Source: Roseivirga sp. BDSF3-8
GTDB taxonomy: Bacteria > Bacteroidota > Bacteroidia > Cytophagales > Cyclobacteriaceae
Assembly (NCBI RefSeq): GCF_041449215.1
Contig: NZ_JBGNFV010000001.1
Location: 5,225,001 to 5,289,000 of the forward strand
DNA length: 64,000 bases
Direction of reading: 5' to 3'
Shown: one piece after another, positions 46,761 through 56,022 of the stretch
Numbering within the stretch: position 1 is the first letter of the stretch
Layout: each line of letters starts with the position of its first letter
Made by a program: the position numbers and the translations under genes
Notes under the pieces: generated by a model
Database searches by the model: none
What the model saw: only the letters and a program-made list of their open reading frames with translations
Told to the model about the DNA's origin: nothing

Positions 46761-47597
46761 ATGGGTATCTTAGGTGATAGCTCACCTTATGCCGAAATGA
46801 ATAAGCTACTGCACCATCCTATTATCAAATCTATTCTCTTCTGGGTGTTGTTTGTGCTATCGCTTAATGTGGGGTATATCGTTAGCTCCTTCCTTCCGGA
46901 GGGCCTGCGGCATTATGGTCTAGGCGTGCTGGGTACTCTCTTTGCGGCAGGGCTCACATATGGCGCACTCAAGCTCGAGGGTAGAACTTTCCGTGATATC
47001 GGCCTGCGCTGGGAAGCACTTACACTACCGCGGTTTCTGGGAGGCTTTGCGGGCGGAGCAGTCGTCTTTGGTCTCATCATAGCAGGCATTGTGCTACTCA
47101 CGCCCATGAAGCTGGTCATGGCCCCCTCTCCTGACCTGTCAGGCGCCCTGGTGGTGGCTACGCTGGCTCTTATCCCGCAGGCATGGATGGAAGAGGTGGC
47201 TTTCAGGGGGTACCCACTGGTAGTGCTTGAAAAGCAGTATGGCGTTCGCACCGCCATCTATGCCGGCGGCTTTGCCTTTGCGATGTATCATTTCATTCCT
47301 GCGGGCAACCTGGTTGGCGCCCTGCTCGGCACCGGTATCTGGGGCATTGCATACGGCTACATGGCCATCCGCACGGGAGGCATCGCCTTTCCGGTGGGCT
47401 TTCATTATGCGCTCAACCTCTCGCAAGCCGTTACGGGTATGAAAGCGCCCTACCCTGCGCTTTGGCAACTGAGGGAAGCTGATGCTACACCCGAAGCCGC
47501 CCCGTTCACCATGGACCAGGTGGGCCTTGGTGCACAGCTCATCGTATTGGTAGCTTGTGTGGTTCTGATCGAATTGATGGTGAGAGGAAGGCGGTAG
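46761..47597 (+). CDS. CPBP-family intramembrane metalloprotease
   Basis: 278 residues, with the start possibly at the second Met (46797, MNKLLHHPIIKS) because a terminator-like hairpin abuts the first ATG. At least seven hydrophobic helices. The family's metal and catalytic motifs are visible: EEVAFRG (about 144), the FAMYHF helix (about 175) and the HYALN helix (about 215). Such proteins (Abi/CPBP, related to Rce1) cleave prenylated or other membrane-bound substrates, and in bacteria some process bacteriocin or serve in self-immunity. The substrate here is unknown. Confidence 0.85.
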   Translation: MGILGDSSPYAEMNKLLHHPIIKSILFWVLFVLSLNVGYIVSSFLPEGLRHYGLGVLGTLFAAGLTYGALKLEGRTFRDIGLRWEALTLPRFLGGFAGGAVVFGLIIAGIVLLTPMKLVMAPSPDLSGALVVATLALIPQAWMEEVAFRGYPLVVLEKQYGVRTAIYAGGFAFAMYHFIPAGNLVGALLGTGIWGIAYGYMAIRTGGIAFPVGFHYALNLSQAVTGMKAPYPALWQLREADATPEAAPFTMDQVGLGAQLIVLVACVVLIELMVRGRR

Positions 47598-48222
47598 TAC
47601 CAGCCGGGGGCTGCGTGCCTACGGCACTTAGGGTTTTCTTCGGTTCTATTGGCTACAAAGGCGTCGTCCCGATGGGACTGGTGGGGCTTTCATGGTACAT
47701 TTTGCATGGGTTTTGAAAGGCGGATTGTGGGACCTCGATAGTCAGACCTCGAAAGTCGAACCTCCCGAATGCGGACCTCTCCCCCAGGGAGCATAGCCGT
47801 CAAGCTAGCAGGCACAATAGCATATTACCCTCCCGGGAGCCGGGCTCGCAGGCGACTGGGCTTGATTCCCTTTCCGTCCGCGAATCAATTTTTGAGGGAA
47901 GATAACTACATCTCTTCGATATGCTTCCTGCAGTACTCATGCTTACCACGGCGGCCACCTTTCCCTAAGTAGCCTTGTATTTCATTTGGCTTCTCTTGGG
48001 GAAAGGAATTTTTTCGGAAGGGAGGCAAAACTCTATTACCCCTTTGTCGGATCCCCGAGTGTCGGACCTCTCCTGAGTCCAGGAGGGGAATTTTGGCACC
48101 TAGCTTGTGGGCTGTGCTCCTGGCAAGCGAGTGGGGGTAGCAGCTGCCTCCGGGCTAAGAGCCAGACGATGCCTCGCGGAGTGCAACTCGCGGAGTGCAA
48201 CTCGCGGTGTTCCGACACTCGG
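47598..48222. repeat. Word-repeat region upstream of the 48 kb array
   Basis: A mosaic of palindromic intergenic words: CCTACGGCACTTAGGGTTTTC with GGCTACAAAGGCGTCGTCCC at 47619-47680 (also at 49560-49625), CCTCGATAGTCAGACCTCGAAAGTC at 47735-47765, CCCGAATGCGGA at 47768, CCGAGTGTCGGACC with CTCCTGAGTCCAGGAGGGG at 48055-48090, and a 14-mer CTCGCGGAGTGCAA tandem at 48173-48214. No gene. Confidence 0.7.
48173..48214. repeat. 14-bp tandem repeat (CTCGCGGAGTGCAA)
   Basis: Three units at 48173, 48187 and 48201 (the last degenerate). Its reverse complement TTGCACTCCGCGAG is close to the 14-mers at 4503 and 63209. A similar run occurs at about 50006-50040. Confidence 0.75.
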
Positions 48223-48436
48223 TAGTTAAGGGGAATATACGCCCCTTCCTTGGTTTGCTGCCTGACGGGACAAGACGCGATGAATCGCGTCTCTACAGGC
48301 AGGGGTGGTTTAGCTTTACGGCTATGGAGGGGTGCACGGATATAGTTAAGGAGAGTATATACTCTTTCCTTGGTTTGGTGCCAGCCGAGACAAGACGTGA
48401 TGAATCGCGTCTCTACAGGCAGGGGTGGTTTAGATG
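48223..48436. repeat. Two 120-bp units of palindromic array 4 (first block)
   Basis: Units start at 48223 and 48343 with TAGTTAAGG..TATAC and carry the hairpin AGACGCGAT-GA-ATCGCGTCT followed by CTCTACAGGCAGGGGTGG. The same units recur five times from 50041. One hairpin in the second unit has an A/G change (GACGTGATGAATCGCG). Confidence 0.9.
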
Positions 48437-48504
48437 ACCTGGTGGTTTTATTCTTTTTTCAATGCCGCGGGTGCCTGGGTTGTGATGACTGAATTGCCTT
48501 TTAC

Positions 48505-48819
48505 GGGGGAAGGTACATGGGGTGATCATATAGGATGGTTTGCTGAGAAGGTGAGGTAGCCTGTTTCGTGTTTACCGGAATAGTTATATATACACGTGCT
48601 TATGGATTTGGGGCATGTGCTTATAGGATACCCACGGGATACCCACAGGATGGGCAGAGGGTAAGAAAGGGACTGATATAAGATATATTATAGATTGGGG
48701 TGTATGGGGGTTGTTTGTATTGTCATTATATATACTGATAATCTTACCTGAAATACGGGGGAACTGTGTGTGGGGTTAATTTTGACAGCAATAAGCATGA
48801 AATAAAAGCTGAGGAAAGA
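48505..48819 (+). repeat. Conserved upstream region of the paralogous gene pair (copy 2)
   Basis: Aligns to about 9365-9670. It contains a doubled GGATACCCAC word at about 48637-48660 and AT-rich DNA near 48680-48745, the probable promoter region. Confidence 0.75.
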
Positions 48820-49701
48820 ATGGCTGTCATAGAGAATAATCCATGGATAGAAGGGGCGCGAGGTATGGTGCGGGGCGCGATCGTGTACCGGCAGCGGGCG
48901 GGCAGGACGATTGTGTCTGCCCGGCCGGCCACATCATCGAGGCCTCTGAGTGAGAAGCAAAAGGCGCATCACAGAAGGTTCAGGGAGGCTACGGCGTATA
49001 GCAAGCGGGTGAAGGAGGATGATGAGCTGTTTGCGAAGTATGCGGCAGCGGCGGAGGGCTTTATTTCGTGGCAGAACGTGGCGGTGAGGGACTATATGTA
49101 TGCGCCAGTGGTGGAAAAGGTGGTAGCAGAGGGGTTTACGGGGAAGGCGGGTGAGGTGCTGGAGGTGTATGGGTCTGATGACTTTGGCATTTGTTCTTTG
49201 CAGGTGAGGGTGATGGATGGCAGGGGTGCTGTATTGGAAAGTGGTGAGTGCATTGAGCTGATAGCGAATGAGGTGTATGCTTATTACCTGAAAAGGGATG
49301 TGGATATGGCGAATGGGGTATCGGTACGGGTGGAAGCGGCAGATGCAGCAGGAAATGTGACGGTGTATGAGGAGGAACTAGTGGCAGGGGGTGATGAGGT
49401 TGGGCCGAGTTCAGCGGCTTCTGACGGGGGCCCTGTGGATAGGGACAGAGGGGTGGATGGGTTGCGTGCCTATGGGCTACAAAGGCGAGGTTACGAGGGG
49501 ACTGTTATGGTGTTAGGCGCAGGCGATGAGGGATTGAAAATACCCTGGCGACAAGTGGGCTGCGTGCCTACGGCACTTAGTTTTCTTCGGTTCTATTGGC
49601 TACAAAGGCGTGGTCCCGATGGGACTGGTGGAGGCTCTTATGCTACATTCTGCATGGGTTTTGAAAGGTGGATTGTTGGACCGGCATTCCGGTGGAAATA
49701 G
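48820..49701 (+). CDS. Paralogue of the 9671 protein, with a different repeat-derived tail
   Basis: 293 codons from MAVIENNPWIEGARGM. Residues 1-190 match the 9671 gene at roughly 85% by eye, ending near NVTVYEEELVAGG. From about residue 192 the frame is made of the palindromic word DNA (LRAYGLQRRGYEG, then CVPTALSFLRFYWLQRRGPDGT), the translation of the CCTACGGCACTTAG / GGCTACAAAGGCG repeat. The two paralogues share no tail. It lies between word-repeat blocks (47.6-48.4 and 49.7-50.6 kb) and was duplicated with its upstream DNA. Function unknown; compare the 9671 entry. Confidence 0.7.
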   Translation: MAVIENNPWIEGARGMVRGAIVYRQRAGRTIVSARPATSSRPLSEKQKAHHRRFREATAYSKRVKEDDELFAKYAAAAEGFISWQNVAVRDYMYAPVVEKVVAEGFTGKAGEVLEVYGSDDFGICSLQVRVMDGRGAVLESGECIELIANEVYAYYLKRDVDMANGVSVRVEAADAAGNVTVYEEELVAGGDEVGPSSAASDGGPVDRDRGVDGLRAYGLQRRGYEGTVMVLGAGDEGLKIPWRQVGCVPTALSFLRFYWLQRRGPDGTGGGSYATFCMGFERWIVGPAFRWK

Positions 49702-49739
49702 CATTAGAAGCTGCCGTAACTGGCTGCTTTAAAAAGCAT

Positions 49740-49935
49740 TCTGCAAGGACCACCGAGTGTCGGACCCCGATAGTCGGACCCCGATAGTCGGACCACCGAA
49801 AGTCGGACCTCCCGTATGCGGGCCACCGAAAGTCGGACCACCGAGTGTCGGACCACCGAGTGTCGGACCACCGATAGTCGGACCTCCCCGAAAGTCGGAC
49901 CTCTCCTGAATCCAGGAGGGGAATTTTGGTGCTTA
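49740..49935. repeat. Run of about ten mini-palindromes spaced about 17 bp (CCGA-NNG-TCGG type)
   Basis: Words in order: CCGAGTGTCGG, CCGATAGTCGG (twice), CCGAAAGTCGG, CCCGTATGCGGG, CCGAAAGTCGG, CCGAGTGTCGG (twice), CCGATAGTCGG, CCGAAAGTCGG, each joined by ACCACC, ACCCC or ACCTC. Loops change while stems stay paired. CCCG/CGGG keeps pairing with both partners changed. Confidence 0.88.
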
Positions 49936-50040
49936 GCTTGTGAGCTGTGGGCCTGTTTGGCGAGTGGGGGTAGTAGCTGCCTCCGGGCAAAGAGCCAGAC
50001 GACGCCTCGCGGAGTGCGACTCGCGGAGTGAGACTCGCGG

Positions 50041-50613
50041 TAGTTGAGGAGGGTATATACTCCTTCCTTGGTTTGGTGCCAGACGGAACAAGACGCGATG
50101 AATCGCGTCTCTACAGGCAGGGGTGGTTTAGCTTTACGGCTATGGAGGGGTGCACGGATATAGTTAAGGAGAGTATATACTCTTTCCTTGGTTTGGTGCC
50201 AGCCGAGACAAGACGCGATGAATCGCGTCTCTACAGGCAGGGGTGGTTTAGCTTTGGGGCTGGAGGCGTGCACGGATATAGTTGAGGAGAGTATATACTC
50301 CTTCCTTAGTTTGCTGCCAGACGGGACAAGACGCGATGAATCGCGTCTCTACTGGCAGGGGTGGTTTAGCTTTACGGCTATGGAGGCGTGCACGGATATA
50401 GTTGAGGAGAGTATATACTCTTTCCTTGGTTTGGTGCCAGCCGAGACAAGACGCGATGAATCGCGTCTCTACTGGCAGGGGTGGTTTAGCTTTACGGCTA
50501 TGGAGGCGTGCACGGATATAGTTGAGGAGAGTATATACTCCTTCCTTGGTTTGGTGCCCGATGGGACAAGACGCGATGAATCGCGTCTCTACAGGCAGGG
50601 GTGGTTTAGATGA
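50041..50613. repeat. Palindromic array 4, main block: five units of 118-120 bp
   Basis: Unit starts at 50041, 50161, 50279, 50399 and 50519. Each unit reads TAGTTGAGGAGAGTATATAC, CTTGGTTTGGTGCC, then the AGACGCGAT-GA-ATCGCGTCT hairpin, CTCTACAGGCAGGGGTGG and GCACGGATA. The hairpin type is one I recall from cyanobacteria and Bacteroidota intergenic DNA. Open frames through these units (encoding RRDESRLY repeatedly) are repeat reading, not genes. Confidence 0.93.
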
Positions 50614-50669
50614 CCTGGTGGATTTATTCTTTGCTGATTGCCGCGGGTGCCTGGGTTGTGATGGCTGAA

Positions 50670-51425
50670 TTACTTTTTACTTTCGATCTCATCATCCAGC
50701 TCGGAGACAAGGGTGGCATATTCGGATTGCAATTCCTTACCCTTTATCATCACATCACTCATTTTATTAAGAAGTAATACATACATGTTATTCACTTTGG
50801 GGGAGCTAAACGTTTTTACGTAAAAGGCCTTATCTCTTTGTTCTTCCTCTTCTGACCTTTTCTTAAGCCCGGCCAAAACGGCCGGATCTATGATGTAATT
50901 ATCGATGAAATATACTTCTAAGTGATCTCTGGTGTATTCTGTGATTTCATCCTCACTTTCCTGGTAATCACTAACTCTGTCATACAGCCTGGATATTCTG
51001 TTTTTCAGAGAATCGTTCGTTATTAATTCAATTTTACCCGAATTGATGATGGAGCTGTAAATACCGGTAGAGGGGTCGAAGGTGTAGTTTCTGACGTTTG
51101 TGTTAATCAGGGAGTCAAGGTAGCCGATAGGTTTGTTTGATATATTATTAAAGATGGCTTTTTGCAGGCTTTCGTTCCGTACTACTTGTGCTTTGTAGAT
51201 ATAATCAAACTCGGCAATGTTCATCCTGATGGACTCCTTCAAACTGACCAGCGTTTTCAGCTCCTCCTTTTTCATTTGCTCCCTCTGGTTCCAGTTGTTT
51301 ATCTGCAAGGCTATGAGAATACCAATGACGACAAGGATAATCTCTCCGATGGCGTAGGTAAGGTATTTTCCAAACTCATTTTTCGAGAGAAGTTTTCTAC
51401 GGACTTTCCTGAATATCTTAATCAT
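50670..51425 (-). CDS. DUF6090-family membrane-anchored protein
   Basis: 251 residues. The signature N-terminus is present: MIKIFRKVRRKLLSKNEFGK, then the membrane helix YAIGEIILVVIGILIALQINNW. The rest is a soluble, mostly helical and acidic domain (SLKESIRMNIAEFDYIYKAQ, INSGKIELITNDSLKNRISRL). The family is common in marine Bacteroidota and has no assigned function. The soluble part should face the periplasm after a single N-terminal anchor. Single gene. Confidence 0.88.
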   Translation of the reverse strand: MIKIFRKVRRKLLSKNEFGKYLTYAIGEIILVVIGILIALQINNWNQREQMKKEELKTLVSLKESIRMNIAEFDYIYKAQVVRNESLQKAIFNNISNKPIGYLDSLINTNVRNYTFDPSTGIYSSIINSGKIELITNDSLKNRISRLYDRVSDYQESEDEITEYTRDHLEVYFIDNYIIDPAVLAGLKKRSEEEEQRDKAFYVKTFSSPKVNNMYVLLLNKMSDVMIKGKELQSEYATLVSELDDEIESKK

Positions 51426-51584
51426 CGATTACCCGGTAATGAGGCACAACCGCCAGTTATCATCTGTAAGCCAAGGCTTATTAAACTTCTATAAATGTAT
51501 CTGATCCATGCTGACTATGCAAATGCCTATATGGTAGGGGCTGGCAATTCCGTATCATGCTATGCTTTAGCCAAATAACCTGTT

Positions 51585-52088
51585 TCAGAATGTTTCACTT
51601 TCGTATGCATAATAGTGGTACTTGTCTAATTCGCTCAGCTCAGTACCGGTTAGTTGCTTTACCAGCTTCTCAATAGCCATTAAAGGGTGAGAGGATGTGA
51701 TTTCTGCCTCGAGAGGCTCTCCTACTTCTCTGACTTCTTCATCGGAATAGGTATCACGCAGCTTTTTCCCATTTTCATATAAGGAGAATATATAAATGCC
51801 CTGCTCATGATCGATGAACAAGGTCAGCACCTTAGCATTTGCTGACAACTTTTCTAATACATCGTCCTGGGAATACATATAGATGTCGAATATTAGGGTA
51901 CCTTCGTTTATCGTCCCCATCAGGGAATGCCCCATTCCCATATGCATATTACCAGCTATGACCCTCTCTATGGACAATTTATGGGTAAGTCTAATTTTGC
52001 CGGAATAAACTTTATTAAACAGGCTCTGGTAGTTATCATTAAAGGTCTGGTCGATTATGACACAGGATAAAGCAAAAGATTGGTTCAT
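51585..52088 (-). CDS. Hypothetical protein
   Basis: 167 residues, no signal peptide. Starts MNQSFALSCVIIDQTFNDN; contains HKLSIERVIAGNMHMGMGHSLMG and IEKLVKQLTGTELSELDKYHYY. No family is recognised. It is separated from the DUF6090 gene by about 160 bases and could be part of the same transcript. Confidence 0.6.
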   Translation of the reverse strand: MNQSFALSCVIIDQTFNDNYQSLFNKVYSGKIRLTHKLSIERVIAGNMHMGMGHSLMGTINEGTLIFDIYMYSQDDVLEKLSANAKVLTLFIDHEQGIYIFSLYENGKKLRDTYSDEEVREVGEPLEAEITSSHPLMAIEKLVKQLTGTELSELDKYHYYAYESETF

Positions 52089-52169
52089 GTTTATATTAGG
52101 TTGTGTTCACCCCTAATATACAAAACAAGTTTACTTATATCCCTACTCATCCCGTGTTTTGAAAAAGGT

Positions 52170-53760
52170 AGCTTATGGGCACAGATTTGGAGCAGGATTT
52201 TATGGATGAAAAGATGGTCAGGATTAATATTTGATTGCAAAGCCAACTTAATGCTCAATTCCCGGGCGGAATTCAGGGCCGCCTAGGCCGGGATCCCCTA
52301 CTTATACTGTAACAGGTCAATATGACCACAAACGAATAGCAAAAATTCCTTCCCGGGGGGAAGCTGGGCTATGGTCCGGCATTCCGCTGGGCCGGCATTC
52401 CGGGGGTCCGACAATTCGGCATTCCGCTGGGCTGGTATACCAGTGGCCGCCAGAGCAATTGTAGCCTACAGCACCACCCCAAATTTGATACCCAAACCCT
52501 TATACCTACCTCAATCTAGCTTGGCGGAAGGAAGGGGTTAGACGGTATCTACTTGCATCATGACAGCTTAATGTGAGCCCGGAGGAATGGCACAGATTTG
52601 GAGCAGGATTTTATGGATGATTTTGATTGTCAGGATAGAAACATTTGAGCTTACCCGATAGATCGAGAATGCAGCGGCAAGTACAATCAAAAATTCCTTC
52701 CCTTTTGGGGAAGCTGGGCTGTGGTCCGACAATTCGGCATACCGCTGGGCCGGCACTCCGGTGGCCGCCTAAGCAAAATATGACGTACAGAACCACAATC
52801 AATTCGAAATACCTACCTCAATCTAACCAGGCGGACGGAAGGGGTTAGACGGTATCTACTTGCACCATGACAGCTTAATGTGAGCCCGGACGAATGGCAC
52901 AGATTTGGAGCAGGATTTTATGGATGAAAAGATGGTCAGGATTAATATTTGATTGCAAAGCCAACTTAATGCTCAATTCCCGGGCGGAATTCAGGGCCGC
53001 CTAGGCCGGGATCCCCTACTTATACTGTAACAGGTCAATATGACCACAAACGAATAGCAAAAATTCCTTCCCGGGGGGAAGCTGGGCTATGGTCCGGCAT
53101 TCCGCTGGGCCGGCATTCCGGGGGTCCGACAATTCGGCATACCGCTGGGCTGGCATACCAGTGGCCGCCCGGACGAAAGTGACCTACAGCACCAACCCAA
53201 AATTTGAAACACAAACCCTTATACCTACCTCAATCTAGCCTGGCGGACGGAAGGGGTTAGACGGTATCTGCTTACACCATGACAGCTTAATGTGAGCCCG
53301 GACGAATGGCACAGATTTGGAGCAGGATTTTATGGATGAAAAGATGGTCAGGATAGAAACATTTGAGCTTACCCGATAGATCGAGAATGCAGCGGCAAGT
53401 ACAATCAAAAATTCCTTCCCTTTTGGGGAAGCTGGGCTGTGGTCCGACAATTCGGCATTCCGCTGGGCTGGCATACCAGTGGCCGCCTAAGCAAATATGA
53501 CGTACAGAACCACAATCAATTCGAAACACCACCCCTAATACCTACCTCAATCTAGCCTGGCGGACGGAAGGGGTTAGACGGTATCTGCTTGCACCATGAC
53601 AGCTTAATGTGAGCCCGGACGAATGGCACAGATTTGGAGCAGGATTAGAAAAGATGATTTGCGCCATGCAATGGGATTGTCAGGATAGAAACATTTGAGA
53701 GCAAAGCCGTCCTAATGCTCAATTCCAGGGCGGAGAAAGGGGCCGCCCACTTATGCAGAA
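52170..53760. repeat. Tandem array 3: alternating A (about 411 bp) and B (about 308-318 bp) units
   Basis: The shared start GCACAGATTTGGAGCAGGATT occurs at 52179, 52590, 52898, 53309 and 53627, with spacings 411, 308, 411 and 318, so A and B units alternate in a higher-order dimer of about 720-730 bases. A units contain GGCCGCCTAGGCCGGGATCC and CGAATAGCAAAAATTCC; B units contain CCCGATAGATCGAGAATGCAG. Both end in the core module in inverted form (CTTCCC..GGGAAG hairpin, CCGACAATTCGG, CTGGCATACCAG). The last unit is degenerate to 53760. Confidence 0.9.
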
Positions 53761-53856
53761 GGCCCGTTTGGGTGGCTAAGGGTAATACTACCTATCCTGC
53801 CATTTAAGGCAAGCGACAGGAATAGCGGGTTATTATCCCCTAAAAAAAGCTGATAA

Positions 53857-54720
53857 TTAATTAAACAACTGCACGTATTCAGCGGGTAAAGAGGCTAAGG
53901 GGCGAATGGTTATATCCTTGTAAAATACCTCGGCTGCTTCGCTCTGAAGCTGGATCCGGCCACGAACTAAAGGAATCTTTTTCCCATCCTTCACATACCT
54001 GGAATTTGCGAGTACCATGACTACCTGCCCGTTTACGATATGGACACTTTTGTCTTCATAACAGATTAATTCGACGGTATTCCACTCGCCTTCGGGCTTT
54101 TCATAATTTGCACTGCGAAGGCAGAAGCCGGGTATGGTTTCTTCAGTACCTAGGGGTAAAAAGGCCTGGCTGGTATCGGCTACGGGGTTCATGATGTATT
54201 CGGGAATAAAGGCTCTAATATCTATTGCCGACGTAGCCTGACTCCAGTAATCGCCGGTATGCCCCTCCATGATTTGCAATTCCTGCGACAGCATCCACGT
54301 CCGCCAATGTTCTGCCCCGTGCGGGCCTATGGAATGATACAGTATACCCGAGTCCTTTAGTTTATCCAGGCGGGGTACCCACTTCTTCTGTCCCCACCTA
54401 TACTGCAGGCGTAGGTGGTAATTTTCAAATACCTCTTTAGAATACACACACCCGTATATTTCCCCGCTTACGCGCAGCAACAGTTCATTATTTTCCTCAA
54501 TCACCGAAAACACATTGAAGGAGTCACTGTCCACGCCGATAGGCTGTATGACATTACCGGCTGAATCGACGGGCTGCTCACCGTTATACTCATTCTGGTG
54601 GCGGTAACTCAGGTAACTCTGCCACTGGGACATATCCTTATCGAGAAGGCTTGTCCATTGCTCTTCCTTTTCTGCACAGGAGTAGAAAAGTGGCAATAAA
54701 AGAAATAGTAGTCTTTTCAT
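53857..54720 (-). CDS. DUF1080 (3-keto-disaccharide hydrolase type) lipoprotein
   Basis: 287 residues. Lipoprotein signal ending LFYSC (about residue 15). The DUF1080 fold shows in WTSLLDKDMSQWQSY, GCVYSKEVFENYHLRLQYRWG, DSGILYHSIGPHG, WMLSQELQIMEGHTGDYW and EWNTVELICYEDKSVHIVNGQVV. The family contains 3-keto-glycoside hydrolases/lyases that cleave keto-sugars made by GFO/IDH-type oxidases. No such oxidase is next to it here. It acts outside the inner membrane. Confidence 0.88.
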   Translation of the reverse strand: MKRLLFLLLPLFYSCAEKEEQWTSLLDKDMSQWQSYLSYRHQNEYNGEQPVDSAGNVIQPIGVDSDSFNVFSVIEENNELLLRVSGEIYGCVYSKEVFENYHLRLQYRWGQKKWVPRLDKLKDSGILYHSIGPHGAEHWRTWMLSQELQIMEGHTGDYWSQATSAIDIRAFIPEYIMNPVADTSQAFLPLGTEETIPGFCLRSANYEKPEGEWNTVELICYEDKSVHIVNGQVVMVLANSRYVKDGKKIPLVRGRIQLQSEAAEVFYKDITIRPLASLPAEYVQLFN

Positions 54721-55033
54721 CGGGGTATCATTAGGCGAGGCTGGGAAATAGTTAAGTCATCCAATATAGAAAGATTAATGCGACAAAGGTAAGTCACCGG
54801 CCAGGCTTTTAATGAAAAGTAAAGGTATAAGGCAGGAATACTCAGCCCGGGTAAATACTGAACTCCCCTACCGTACTCTATGCCCTATGCACAAGTAAGC
54901 CGAACAGTAACATATTATATAGATAAGCTCAGACCTGGCAGCTTTGCCGGTTTTAGGTAAGTACTAATCCCCGGCCAAGTGAAACGCGTGCCGGGGTCCC
55001 CATAGTCTGGTAGATCACTGCTATACCCTCCTT
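54721..55033. other. Intergenic region before the AT-rich island
   Basis: No gene. It probably holds the promoter of the DUF1080 gene. No confident box was assigned. Confidence 0.35.
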
Positions 55034-55222
55034 GTTAGAAAAGTTGACTTTTATACTTTAATAGATGGCATTGCCATACGCTACAGCCTGCATGTTTTAG
55101 TCCAATCCCTTCCGGACCATCCAGTCCGGACGATCCAGTCTGGACGATCCATTCCGGACGAACAGCACCCATTGCATGGCGCACTTTAACTAAGTGGGGT
55201 TGGTGTGATTGCGCCAAAGGGG
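55034..55222. repeat. Module T, copy 1 (GTTAGAAAAGTTGAC element)
   Basis: About 175 bases shared with 56843-57018 and 58956-59130. Begins GTTAGAAAAGTTGACTTTTA, then ACGCTACAGCCTGC, and a row of the words TCCGGAC and TCTGGAC in GATCCA spacers, ending CATTGC and GGGGTTGG. Copies 2 and 3 start at the CGTTAG end of a cassette-like palindrome; this copy starts at a TTGTTAG. Confidence 0.88.
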
Positions 55223-55480
55223 TAGCCGTCAAGTTAAGGAGGTAAAGAGTTTAAAAATAGCATATTAGCAATTTTCCACACTCGGGGAGCCTAGCCGACA
55301 AATTAAGAGAGGAGTACACTGAAGTGATTACTCTCTTGCCACTTACTGCATGTACCACCGGAAGCCGGCCCAGCGGAATGCCGGACCACCCGGATGCGGG
55401 CCACCCCGAAAGTCGGACCTCTCCTATTATCACAGGAGGGGAATTGGTGCTTAGCTTGACGGCTATGGCGTCAAAGGGGG
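55223..55480. repeat. Word-repeat region between module T and leader
   Basis: Contains CCACCGGAAGCCGGCCCAG, GCGGAATGCCGG, CCCGGATGCGGG, CCGAAAGTCGGACC and CTATTATCACAGGAGGGG, the same mini-palindromes as at 49740 and in arrays 1-3. No gene. Confidence 0.7.
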
Positions 55481-55603
55481 CATAACCATCCAATTTAATA
55501 GGTATACAAGCTTGCTAAGAAAGGTTTGTATATACAACTTGATATTGTTAGTTTCATTTTAATGTTTTGGATAAGTTTGTTTATCAAAATGTTACCACAC
55601 ATT
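55481..55603 (+). promoter_or_regulatory. Duplicated leader with candidate promoter, copy 1
   Basis: Matches 57157-57278 (CATAACCATCCAATTTAATA, GCTAAGAAAGG, GTTTTGGATAAGTTTGTTTATC and CACACATT). Contains TAAGTTTG at 55572-55579, a fit to the phylum's TAnnTTTG -7 box, about 29 bases before the ATG at 55608. The second copy sits likewise ahead of the gene at 57298, so the leader is a shared expression element of the island. Confidence 0.65.
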
Positions 55604-55607
55604 GAAA

Positions 55608-56015
55608 ATGATTACGGAAATACTTGAAAAACTTGGACTTAGAAAGAAAAAGTCGACTGACTATTATACGGTTGATAAAAACTACCATGAAGTTTTCAAG
55701 TATGAATTCATGCCGACCTTTGACAAAGAAACTGACGATTACATGATTCGGTTTTCTACTGCGAAAAATGGCGACCATTTACTTGAAAAATTATTGATGA
55801 TAATTGACCGACTCGGATTTGACTCTGACGGAACAAGCGAGATGATTGACGAAATTTGGATAAACGCCAAATCTACAAATGGACGTATTACAATTACCAA
55901 AGATATTTGGGACTTTGTATTCATATTGGCTGAGAACAACAAAGCCGACTTAGAAAAAATTGACGCTGAATTGAACAGGTCAAATGACTTTGAAAAAATG
56001 GAAACTGAAAAATAA
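55608..56015 (+). CDS. Cassette-borne hypothetical protein (cassette 1)
   Basis: 135 residues from the ATG at 55608 (a TTG at 55602 would add two). Mixed alpha/beta, acidic; segments FMPTFDKETDDYMIRFST, HLLEKLLMIIDRLGF, and ITITKDIWDFVFILAENNKADLEKI. No family is recognised. The gene is AT-rich, unlike its GC-rich surroundings. It is preceded by the duplicated leader and followed after 8 bases by a cassette-like imperfect palindrome. Confidence 0.65.
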   Translation: MITEILEKLGLRKKKSTDYYTVDKNYHEVFKYEFMPTFDKETDDYMIRFSTAKNGDHLLEKLLMIIDRLGFDSDGTSEMIDEIWINAKSTNGRITITKDIWDFVFILAENNKADLEKIDAELNRSNDFEKMETEK

Positions 56016-56022
56016 AAAAAAC

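Noticed and set aside
50028-50613. 141-codon frame with RRDESRLY repeats
   Set aside because: Reading of the 120-bp palindromic units, not a gene.
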